A stretch of 64,000 bases of DNA from Pegea sp. RAD2-039. Taxonomy: Eukaryota; Chordata; Thaliacea; Salpida; Salpidae. The stretch is taken from contig JAQGEQ010000078.1 in the NCBI GenBank assembly GCA_034620365.1, forward strand, positions 186,001 to 250,000, in the 5' to 3' direction. The notes beneath the pieces were generated by a model, which was given only the letters and a program-made list of their open reading frames with translations, had not been told where the DNA came from and ran no database searches. The translations under genes were made by a program, and so were the position numbers. Shown piece by piece: positions 21,683 through 32,611 of this stretch (its first letter is position 1; every line of letters begins with the position of its first letter).

Positions 21683-24600
21683 CTAACGAGAAGGATAGAA
21701 CACCACATAACCGCTTTCTGGACCTATCTCGTCCGCAGTCAGATAAACTTCATCTATTTGAAAGAAATTTAAAACTTATAAAACTTTTTATAAAAATAGT
21801 ATGACAAAAAAAAAACCTTTAGGCGCTTCAATGTTGACGTTTTCTGGTGGAAATTTCATTCTGTAAATATTTTATCAGCTATATATACTTTGCAAGGAGA
21901 AGTTGATTAAATACTTTTTTTTTATTCTAGTAATAATTCCAATAAATACCACTGTGATGATTACTAGTAATATAATCAAAATGATTATAACTACAACTTT
22001 CGAATCCAAACTACTTATCTTTCTATCCAGGGTTTCTGAAAACATTTTAACAACTTTTAATTCTTTTCTCTTTTAATTTTAAAAGTAAAAATAACAACTG
22101 AAATATGTTTATAATTGATTTATAACTTCCAAAATACAAATATATTTGTAAAAAAATAACCATCAACGATTTGCTACTAACCTTCTTTACACCGAAATGA
22201 TTCAGATTTCTCACCAAGATTTCCATCACAACTTTGTAAGCTAGCTTCAAATTCGAAATCGCTTTCATCATCTTCAACTTTGAACGAAAACATCAAAAAG
22301 TTCTTTTTAGTTTCAATAATAAGATTTTTATATTTGATGTCAGCTGTTCTGTTTTCTCCTTTCACATTGAAGACAGTTATCTGGATAAAAATGGTTTAAA
22401 TACAAATAAGTTTTTATTTAAGCAAATCATGCAACATTATTTCAACTTTACGAGTAAATCAAACAGCAACGTTTTAAATATCCAATTTAAAAAAATATGT
22501 AAAAGTTTATTGAGCCAACCTGAAACAAATCGTTGTCTACAATACTCTCTTGTTTGAGAAATTCTACTTGACAAATACTTTTTGCTGTAAGTGTGGATCG
22601 ATTGATTTTGATTTGAGTTGGTTTGACAGATTTGCTTGTCGCAAAAACCTTGTTAAGTTTGATCGGTTGTGACCAATATTTCGGAAGTAAGTTTATCTAC
22701 AAAGAAAAACTCTTTTGTTTCCAAATAGATTTTCAATATAAAATTATTGTAAGTTTAGGAAATGTGTTTAGTATTAAAAAACTTTCAACATGACTTTGGC
22801 ATTGATCAATAAAAGCATGAAGGTATAACTTTATTTTCTTATAAGCAATTCAACTAATGATAAGTATTTAGATTGTAACTTACATTCACTGAATAATTTG
22901 TGTTTGCTTTTAGATTACTTATCCTTATGCTTGAACTGCTTAAATCAGTTTGTATTAATTGAAAGTTATCAACGTTTCCAGCTTCTAATACCGATAAATT
23001 GTAACTTAATGGTAAACTTGTGTATACCAAAAGATCAATAAGAAGCTCATTTAGTTTACAAACAGAATCTCTTTTGCTTACTTCCATAGTAGCAGCTGAA
23101 AATATTGTAACTTAGTATATCTAAACTTTCATCATTGTTGAGTTTTTCATAAAATCTTTTATTACTATGTTAGATTTTATTTATTTATTACATTCAATTG
23201 TAAGTATTTAATCGTTCATCTTTATTTCAGGATTGTCAATATAACTTTCAACTGAAAATTCAAGTTTTGCAGATTGAGCATAAAACAAAGATAAGATAAA
23301 AATGAAACAAATTTCAAATTTGTTTTTATTTTAATTTTATTTTATCTATGAAAGAACGAAATCAATAACAATAAAGATTCATCACCAGTATGGTAGTAAC
23401 TACTTCCTGGGTACACTCTTATTTATAATCTATTAAGTACTCTATCAAAAACTGCGTAGGTAATCAAATTTTTACCTTCAACTTCTAATTGTAGGTTTGC
23501 CAAAGTATTAACATTTCGTTTCAAAAAACAATTATATGTTCCTGCTTCTTCAATTAAGACATCCTTAAAACTGATTGTTGATATGAAATAATTTGCTTGT
23601 CGTTGATAAACTTGATGAACTGCTTTGTTATTGTCGTTAGTGACAATTGTTCGATTTCTGTTTAAAAAAACAAAATTTCTTTAACTTGTTTTTACAAATT
23701 TAGTTAATTGTTATTCATTAAATATTTAAAGTTAGTTAACAACCTCAACCAAACTGATGTGTATTCAGAACCTCCAAAAACCACACATTGAACTTTTACT
23801 TCAGATCTTTCAATGTTTACTGATGTATTTGTCACAAATCCGCTACCAGCTCCTTAATAAATAAACCAAATTCTTGTTAAAGCTTTTTTTATCTGGAAAT
23901 TAATTAACACGACTATACAAATTCATATGATTGCTTTTTAGTTTTTTTAGTTTTTTTGATACTGCGTATTTTCAACTCACTATTCTCACAAATAATTTTT
24001 TGTTTTTCTGAACATGATGAGTCAAACCAAAGTCCAAAAATATCCTTAATAACTTGTAAATCAACACATTTTTCACCAACGCCGTTTGGTTCATTTTCCC
24101 TCCAATTTTCGTAACTAAGTTCTTTTTTATCAGACCATTCCCATTTTTTGGTATCTTCACCAATTTGATGTAATCCGATCCAAAATCCTTCGTGGCTAGG
24201 CTGCTTATAATCTGCAACTCGATATTCTTTAATTTGGTCGTTTATAAAACTTGTGATGTTTTCAGTTTTAATATGAGCCAGAAATCCATTATATTTGTTA
24301 CAAGTTTCATTTGCTTGACTAATATCACAACACGTTTCAGGATAGAATGTGTAAACATTATTTCCGAAAGAAGCAAGTTTAGAAATCTTTTGATTAATTC
24401 CATCTTGACCCTCAAATAAAACTGCCGCTGAAAAAACAAACATTTATTCTGACAGAAATGTATTTCTTCTAACAAATCAAAATGTTTAAAAGTTATCTTA
24501 GTTGCTTGTGCTACAAAATGTCTATTTTGTCTTAAACGTAGTAAATAAATTTTTTGAGCGAGAAAACTTTCAGTTATACAAGTTGTATTTTATTTACATT

Positions 24601-24878
24601 TTCTCATGAAAGTCAGTTTCAAGTATTTTCCGGAAGTAAAAGGAATTTTTTTTGTAACTTTTATTGATTAAATTTAGCTGAAATTTCTAATTTTTGGTTG
24701 AACAGAGATTTTTACTAATTATTTATCAGATGGTTAAAATCATAATTTTAATATAATACTCATAAAAATAATAAAGTTTATTGAAAATTATAAAATAAAC
24801 ATAGTTTAAATTCTACTGACCAGTTTGATGAAGAAGTATACTTAAAAACAATCTCCAAGATAGTTTCATCTTTTTCAT
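21683..24878 (-). CDS. C-type lectin / Ig-like transmembrane receptor, copy B (complete)
   Basis: Minus-strand exons, 5' to 3': 24878-24821, 24427-23981, 23852-23744, 23657-23476, 23095-22884, 22696-22520, 22380-22182, 22035-21915, 21860-21817, 21753-21683. The ten exons sum to 1620 bases, an exact open frame of 539 residues. Order: signal peptide; C-type lectin domain (WIGL, then EPNG which by family rule favours mannose-type sugars with calcium, then WFDSSC); Ig-like domain with VQC and GTYNC; FN3-like segment (LKANTNYSVN); a further beta-rich stretch ending in a cysteine pair; one transmembrane helix; a basic stop-transfer; and a tail with DEVYLTADEI and SGYVVFYPSR. It is probably a type I receptor at the cell surface. 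The tail tyrosines could be phosphorylation sites; neither matches a textbook ITIM or ITAM exactly. Ligand and signalling partners are unknown. Confidence 0.88.
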
Positions 24879-27800
24879 CTAATTTCAAGCAAGTAAATTA
24901 ATTTCAACAAATTCTAATTCTATAAAATGATTAAAAATAAATACTGTAAGGTGTTAATAGCGACAAATACTAAAAGATAATAAAGAATCTTTCTAATTTT
25001 TTCATTTAAAATGGTGTCAGACTTTTAACACATTCATATAATTCTACGGCATTGGTAAATTTGAAATGCTGACAATTATACAGTCAGAATTAAACCAGGT
25101 ATAATCTTAGTAATAATGCTCTGCTAAGGGGTTTTATATTTCCAATATCCTAGCTAATATAATTCAAAATTGATGTATAACAAACCTTTTTCAGAAAACC
25201 TGTCTTAAAAATAGGCTGAAATTTGATGAATAAAGGTGATTAAAACTAGCCTGCTTTCAACAAAGCATATCTTAAACTTGGTTTATAGGGTTAAACTTTG
25301 CTTCTTAGAAAAGACGCAGGGTCAATTCATATGTACTTCTTAAATTAATTAAATTGTAAATCAAGAAAAAAATAATGCAAGGAAAAACTATATGATTAGA
25401 TTATTAATCGAGTAAGCCAGTGCTAGAAAGTATATTTATCCTTCCTGACAAGTATACATTGTTTTAATCAGAAAGATTTAAAACAAATTGGAAATCTAAT
25501 TTTCAGTTGAATCATTGATCACTTTGAGCTTCTATTATCAATATAGTATAAACTTTTAGAAATACATTGAATTTTCAACAGCAAGATTAATGTTTTACTT
25601 AATTAAAAGGATATGACGAAGCTACCTATGACGGAAATAGCTCCATAAACGGTCTCCAACATTAATTTTTAACTTTGTTATTTTAGGTGGGACACTGCTA
25701 GAAAAATAAACTTGCAGCCAGTGGTAACTAAATCGTAAACTTGTGTTTACCATCAAATCAATAAGAAGCTCATTTAGTTTACAAACATAATCTCTTTTGT
25801 TTAGTTCCATAGTAGCAGCTGAAATTGTTTGTAATTTAGTTTATCTAAACTTTCATCATTGTTGAATTTCTCAAAAAATCTTCTATTACTAGGTTAGATT
25901 TAATTGTTAGCATTTAGGCAAAGATCAAACTTTAACATTTTTATTCTGTGCAAAATACAATTGATTTAAGAATTAGTTCGATAAATATGAATAATCTTTT
26001 TTTAGTATAGAATATAAGTGATAATTATCCCCTAATCTATATTTAGACTTACCCTTAAACCAGCAAATGTTGTCACTTGCTGTAAAAGGAAATTCAAAAA
26101 TAATTTAATTGTAATCAATTTAATTTGTTTAAATTAATATGAAGTAAAAAGCTTTTATTATCTGATACCATCTAGCCCTCTTCTTTACATTTGGATGTTG
26201 CATTTGGTTCGCTAAATTGAATCGTGTATTTGGAATGATAAAGAAAACTTTCTGTAAAATCAATTGAAAAAATATTGAAAAAACGCAGGGTCAATTCATA
26301 AGTAAATTTTAAATTAATAATATTGTAAATCAAGAAAAATAAATATTGAAACAAAAACTACTCATTTAAATAATTAATCGAGTAAACCAGTAGTAGAAAA
26401 ATTTATTTATTCTACCTGACAAGTATACAATGTTTTAATCAAAAAGTTATAAAACAAATTGGAAATCTAATTTTTGGTTGAATCATTTATCACTATGAGC
26501 TTATATTGTCAAAATTATTTCAACTTTTTGAATTACATTATATTTTCAACAGCCAGATTAGTGCTTTACTTAATTAAAAGGATATGACGAAGCTTCCTAT
26601 GAAAGAAATAGCTCCATAAACAGTCTCCAACAATAATTTTATAGCTTTGTTTTTATAGCTGGGACACTGCCAGAAAAATAAACCTCCAGTTAGTGACAAA
26701 ACCTTTTTATTTTGTTAAAAGTTTCATTAGTTTACAGTGCGCTAAATGAAAAATTACAGTTTCTTCGTGTGTTACATTTTAGATTCAATTTACATTTTGT
26801 TTAAAAAATATAATTGAATATCATGTATTAAACTTTAAATATAGTTTTAACATTTGAAAATATCGTTTTTTTTCAGAAACTTACGCATTTAACGCTCAAA
26901 TTGAATGATCTATTATTTTAAAATAATCAACTACCTAACATTAGATTCCGTTCCTTCTTAAATTGTTAATTATTAAGTTAAATTTTCAATTAAAATTTGA
27001 AGATTATAAAATAATCATGGAAGTCGCATCTTGTATCTGATTGTAAGAATGAGGGTTGCATATCAACTGATGGTGTCAGTAGAATTGTCACTGTAGTCAT
27101 TCATCAAATACATCAATCACTTATTAATGTGATTTTGGCGATTTTAAGCTTTTACTTAAGATTATTGTTATATTAATTAGATATATTATGGTAAAGTTAA
27201 CATTTCTAAAACTGGTTAATTTAGCTTTCTCTTTCTCTCTCTCTTTCTTTTCTTAAATTCTTTTTATTCTTTTATATATAATTTGTCTTTTTTTTCTCAT
27301 TCTACTTTTCTTATTTATCTTATCGCTTTCCTTATATCTATTATTATATCTATATGCAACAAGAAAGAATTTCCGGTAAAAGGGCAAGATGACTTGAAAT
27401 CTGAGAATAAAGAAGGAAACCTTGTTCATCAGCATGAGGGTATCATGTTAGATCTCCCAACAAACTAATGGATTCCTTCTTCTGGCTGTCATCTTCCCTA
27501 CCTCTGCATACAACGTTTCGTAAAAGATTTGCAAAGTCAATCTGCCAAGTTCCATCTCTGTGGTATTCACAGTTTTGAATATTGTTTCACATCTTTTTAT
27601 TTGCTACGAGTAGTAAAGATTAGAAACTATTAATAATTTTGAACAATAATACGGGTTTGGGAGATTTTTGTCATTTTTGTAAAGATTTAACTTATTAATG
27701 ATGATCTTCATCACATTTTTATTAATCAATAATTAGTTTAATATCTCTAACTTAACTAAAAATCACAGATTAGGTGAAGATCAGAAAGCTCTTCACTATA

Positions 27801-28475
27801 TTTATTGAAACTTTCAGAACAAAAATTAACAAATGTATTAGCGGTCAGATGATAAACATAAACGATAAGATAGCCGTTTTATAAGAGGTTTATGTCCTTA
27901 TAGATAATTATAATCTGGAAGTTCTGAAACATGAAATATTTGTATAGATTTCTGTTATAAGATTTAATAATATTTTTTACTCTTTTTTATTTGCTACAAT
28001 CAGTTAGGCGTTATTTATTAAAGAGATTATTTATTTTATGCTACTTAACTGTTGTGTTTGCCCAACATTTGAAAAATTTAAGAAATATTCCCTCAAAATA
28101 AAATCATTTCTAATTCATATAAAATAAAATTACTTTCTATATTCACGAAAAATAATTTTTTTATTCTTTAAATCAAATAAACTAAATATTCTCTATACAA
28201 TGTTAGCTTAGAAAATTCAGCAAATACTTGATCACCAAAACTAACTTTATTTCATCACTTTAAACCTTTATGACGTCAATAATTAAAATTGAGTCGAAAA
28301 CTTTTATCATTTCTTTTAACAGATTTGATTATCGAACTTTATATTAATGAATTAACAATTTTGTTTTTAGATAATTAATTAGAAATATGGTAGGTGATAA
28401 AATATTAATAATTAAACTATTCAATTTATATTAGTTTATTAACTTTCATCAATTAATTTCCACCTTTCTATACAG
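24879..28475. other. Unit B spacer with receptor exon relics
   Basis: Counterpart of 13190-16345 in unit A, plus about 480 bases (28052-28530) absent from A. It holds receptor relics, a pyrimidine-rich run near 27225-27265 and a conserved GC-richer block at 27355-27580. No gene is supported between the receptor start and the micro-exons at 28476. Confidence 0.55.
25620..26265 (-). pseudogene. Relic exons of an older receptor copy (unit B)
   Basis: Positions 25715-25815 match the receptor's FN3-like exon in reverse (MELNKRDYVCKLNELLIDLM) and, unlike the unit A relic, have no stop early on; similarity then ends. Positions 26176-26262 match the 14462-14540 relic, but the splice donor GTTAG has become GGCTA. 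No complete gene can be built. Confidence 0.7.
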
Positions 28476-29398
28476 ACTAGTTACTTTTTATCATTCGAAA
28501 AACTCGATGAAATAATTTCAGAGTTTGTAGAAGAAAAATCTGATGTAAGTTTCAAACTTTTTGTTTTGATTGCTAAATATTTGATCAAGATAATGAAAAT
28601 AAATAATGAGTATTCATGTTTTCTTTTACAGGCCTTAACTGACTTTACAAGTTGTAGTTCTGAAAGTAACTTACAGGTGAATAATTGTAACAATTTTATT
28701 TACAACAAAAATTAGTAGCTGTGCGATTTTTATCAAATGTTTTAGAATTGTCCTTTTATGTCTAAACATATAATTTAATCTTGTTTCTAGCCTTTGAGTC
28801 AACCTTTACAGCTAAATCTAAAATCTGAAGGTTTAATTGAAGAAATTAACCAAACAGTTAGTTTATCAACTTTTATATAACTAAAATATGAACTAAACTT
28901 TAATCACTGACCTGGTGAAAGTATACTCATATATCAACAAATTATTTATCATTGTTCTTAAACTAATTATATAATTAAAAATATGGCTTTTAAAAGTTTA
29001 TTTATTTCAGATTACTGTTGGTGAAATTGATGAAAAACCAATAGTAAGCTTTTTAATAATTTTCATATTACGAGAAGTTTTTTACCATTTGTTCTATAAA
29101 GATCAACTTAATAATAAAATGAAACATATTATGTATTAAAAGCATAATATGATAATTATTTTATAAATATTTGTTTATTTAGATATCTGTTGGTGATTTT
29201 ATTGAAGAACCAGCAGTAATTTGTTTATTGGATGAGCCATCAGTAAGATTTTAAAATTGTTTTTCGACTTTAGTAACAGTTTGTTTAGCTGCTAAAATTA
29301 GTGGCTTAATATTAATTCATATTTTTAAAACTAAATTCTGAAATATTTCTAATTTATAGAAATCAAGTAGTAATGGAAAAGAAATCATTAAACTGAAG
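28476..29398 (+). CDS. Micro-exon gene with symmetric phase-0 exons (partial)
   Basis: Six consecutive splice-flanked exons: 28476-28544, 28632-28676, 28791-28856, 29011-29043, 29183-29242, 29360-29398 (23, 15, 22, 11, 20 and 13 codons). Every one starts after a T-rich AG, ends before GT, is in phase 0 at both ends and is divisible by three, so any subset could be joined without shifting the frame. The joined protein is acidic and has two related modules, ITVGEIDEKPI and ISVGDFIEEPAV, which suggests exon duplication. I could not find a first exon with ATG or a last exon with a stop; the 3' side runs into a retrotransposon relic. No family recognised. Exon architecture resembles micro-exon genes known from other invertebrates, but no homology is implied. 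Confidence 0.6.
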
Positions 29399-29499
29399 GT
29401 CAATTAAATTGTGGATAATTGTAAGAATAAGATTTAAGTCGTATTTAATCCGTTGAATTTCCAATGTATCTAAATAGAAGAAGCTGAGACGATGTTTAT

Positions 29500-30522
29500 A
29501 ACTATCATATTTAATATTAAGTATATACTAATCTCGTAAATGTGGCCTGAACAGCTCGATTTTTTTGATATCACTAACTTGATATGGTATCCATGCACTG
29601 ACATTATATTCAAAAACTGGACGTACGTACAATTTGAAAAAATTGATAAAAAATCTTGGGTTCTTAGAATTAAAAGTCTTTATAATAAGGAAGACGAAGT
29701 TGAATGATTTTCCAAAGGTTTTGGAAACATAATTGCGCCATTTAAAGTCAGATGATAGACTAATGCCAAGGTCCAGGACCGAAGATACTCGTTGAACAAT
29801 AAATCTATTGGTTCAGGGAATTTACAGCTGGTTTACAAGAAAAAGTTATAAGTTCAGACTTTGTGGGCTGGATTCTTAGCTGCTAATTCGCAGACCTGTC
29901 TTCTACAGTGTGCAGTGCAGTTTGAAGTTTTGAAGGATTACAAGATAATAGCTTGATATCATCTGCATACACAAACACGGTGACATCATCTACTGCTACT
30001 AATCTTTTGATGAGGTCTTTGATGAAAATTAAAAAGAGAAGGGGACCCAGAACAGAACCCTGAGGAACACCACTAGTGATTTGACTAGGAGTAGATAAAG
30101 ATCTTCTACATGAGTTTGTTGGGTTCTACCTGATAAGTAATCTTCAATCCACTGTAAGATAAAGCTGTTGATTTTTAAGTTTTTCAATACAGTAACGAGC
30201 TTAGAGTGTGGGACAGAATCAAACGCTTTACCAAAATCGAGGTGTATGATGTCACAAGGAGTATTAATTTCATAATGGACTGTATGCTCATTAAGAAAAG
30301 TGAGATGTTGAGTCAGGGAAGATCTCCGTTTCACAAAGCCGTGCTGGACATCAGATATTAGATGGTGCCTCATCAAATGACTGGTCATATGATTGTGAAT
30401 GATATGCTCTTGAGCTCTGCAGATAACTGAAATCAGCGAAACTGGTCTGTAGTTAAGTGCGATGTTTCTGGGACCCTTTTTATGAATTGGAGTAATAATA
30501 GCTTTCTTCTTGATAGACATGA
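29500..30522 (-). mobile_element. Non-LTR retrotransposon relic, reverse transcriptase part
   Basis: Reading the minus strand from 30520, the first 163 residues show ordered reverse transcriptase motifs: ITPIHKKG, NYRPVSL, QHGFVKRRS and IHLDFGKAFDSVPH. After a frameshift near 30090 the frame continues with GVPQGSVLGPLLF and FVYADDIKLL, then after a stop and another shift with the thumb-like DLGISLSSDFKWRNYVSK and RPVFEY. The motif set fits the jockey/CR1 group of LINEs. Endonuclease, 5' end and poly(A) tail are absent and several stops are present, so the copy is dead. It lies about 200 bases beyond the regucalcin stop and follows the micro-exon series. Confidence 0.92.
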
Positions 30523-30734
30523 AAATAAAATAACCTGAGTATCAGCAACTCAGTATAATTAGAAGCTTAAAATATTACAAAGACATCAAATAATGATGTA
30601 AGCTTTGAAAATATCATCAACAAAATTTATCTTTAATCTAATTATTGTATAAAGACACTATTATAACTCTTGTTAATTTTCAACAGTCTTTATTTATAGA
30701 ATTTTCAATGAATATTTAATATTTGATGACTTCA

Positions 30735-32611
30735 TCATCCTTGATACATATTTGCAGCAAAACCCTTGCATCCAGTTTCGGTAATCTGAAAATAATCAAA
30801 TTATCTCACTGACTGTTTATTAAACTGTAAAGAATTTTTGTTTATAGCACTATGGTTTTAATTTTTACATTGAAAAGTTAAATTTATTGATATGAAGTAG
30901 GTGAATGAATGATATTTTAAAAAGTTATTTAAATTACTTATTATATTTTTAACCAGATTAACCAAAATGAACTAATGAGTTTTTATGAATTTGATAATTT
31001 GAGAGATTTACTGTTTGGTCAAGATTTTTGCTATTTACCAAGAATTCAATCTCAGAAGAAAGTCTTCAAAAAATCATTTAAACTCTTTCTCCAGAAATTT
31101 ATTTTATATATTTTATTTTTAAATTATCTTATGAATCCCCAAATATAAAAGAAGTCATTCAACTAAGTCAAACTGTATCAGCAAACCTTAAAAAGTCTCC
31201 CTCCTTCATCATCAATTCCAACAGGATTTTTGCTTGTGGCAGATGTCATGTACATCTCATCCATATTTGGACCCCCAAAACAAACAGAGGTGGTTTGATG
31301 AGCTGTTTCACTGACTTTTATTTCACCAATAATTTCTCCTGCCCAAAAGATAATAAAAGATAAAACAAAGTTTTCAAGAAAGTTTTCAAAACAAAGTTTT
31401 ATTATAATAATCTCCTAAACCAACTTGGCTATAAGAACAATGTTATATTATCTATAACAGTCGCTTATAATTTATTTTGCAATTATTTTGATATAAAATT
31501 CTTTGCAATCACCTCTTACTGGATCAACTTTTACTAAACCACTTCCAAAATACAGAGCGACCCACAAGTTTCCTTCAGTATCGATGCAATGTCCATCAGG
31601 AATACCGTTTTGTTGATCGAATTTAATTACCGATCTTGGATTGCTTATACTCCCAGTAGAGATTTCATAATCATAAGCATCGATAGAATACTTTTTACAA
31701 AATAATAAATTCAATAAATGGATTATTTTAAAAACTTACAAGTTAAAAGTGTTTAAAAAATATATTAATATAATTAATGAGTAATCTTTTGAAATAGTTT
31801 GTTTTTATTTAATATTCCAATTTCTTTTTAGACGTATGTAGGCTATATACCTTTAAGGAATCACAATAATACATGATAGAATGATCAGAAGTCCATGAAA
31901 GACCGTTTGAGATGTCAATGTATCCTTTGATACGTTCATGGCATCTACCGTCAGTGTCTAAGCAGTACAAGGATCCCTGCTTTCTTACAGGGACACCTGG
32001 CTCTTTCTCCTCACCCATTGTTCCTACAACCCATGGTTGAAGTTTAGAAAATAACATCTTAATTTCTCATGCTATGTACCAAACCCTTTTTATACGCCTA
32101 CCTGCCCAAAATCTGCCAAAAGGATCGCATTTGCCATCATTAAAACGAGTTCCAGCCAACTTTGCGTCTATTGTATGAATGATATCTACATCTCCAGTTT
32201 CTTCATTCAAAAATGCAAGTTTTTGACCTGCTGCTACTACTAGTCCACCCTGTTCTCTTGGCACAACGGCCCCAACAGTAGGAGCCCCTTTGAGAATAAT
32301 TTATAGCTACTTCTATCGAAGATTATAATCTTGTATCAAAGACACTTAGAGTTTTAACTGATATATGTTATTAAGGAATTATTTGTAATATAAAATAAAA
32401 CTTAAACGATCAAAATAAAGATGATTCTGCCATTTAATTCCTTACCTTTTACTTCAATTTTCTTGAGAATATTACTTACAGGGTTCCATCTATTAACAGC
32501 TGCCTGCTTTATATCGACATAAAGAAGAGTATTAGTTTTACTGTCCCAATGTGGTCCTTCGCCTAATTGGCATCTAGGAAGGGATAATAAAGAAACTTTT
32601 CCAGGAAGCAT
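30735..32611 (-). CDS. SMP-30/regucalcin family protein (gluconolactonase-like)
   Basis: Exons, 5' to 3': 32611-32446, 32287-32102, 32023-31851, 31690-31513, 31338-31187, 30785-30735; 906 bases give 301 residues, close to the usual 299. It is a six-bladed beta-propeller of the SMP-30/gluconolactonase/LRE family; known members bind divalent metal and hydrolyse aldonolactones, and regucalcin is also linked to calcium handling. Expected metal-site residues are visible: Glu in CQLGEGPHW, Asn in DISNGLSW and Asp in GIPDGHCID, plus the family signatures RFNDGKCDPFGRFWAGTMGE and TTSVCFGGPNMDEMY. The end, ITETGCKGFAANMYQG, matches the family's C-terminus. The first ATG in frame is at 32611; an upstream non-coding exon is possible because TTTTTAG lies directly before it. 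Confidence 0.93.

Larger units (their letters stand above)
17852..29368. repeat. Tandem segmental duplication, unit B
   Basis: Second unit of the duplication. Compared with unit A it lacks the counterpart of 8271-8895 and has extra sequence at 19763-20878, 28052-28530 and 28706-29068. The receptor gene in this unit is intact, and so is the micro-exon series, so unit B is the better representative of the ancestral unit except at the 19763-20878 insertion. Confidence 0.92.

Noticed and set aside
21683..21753. ITAM or ITIM in the receptor tail
   Set aside because: Tyrosines are spaced and flanked differently from both consensus motifs (YLTA and YVVF in copy B, YMTV and YVKF in copy A); kept only as possible phosphorylation sites.
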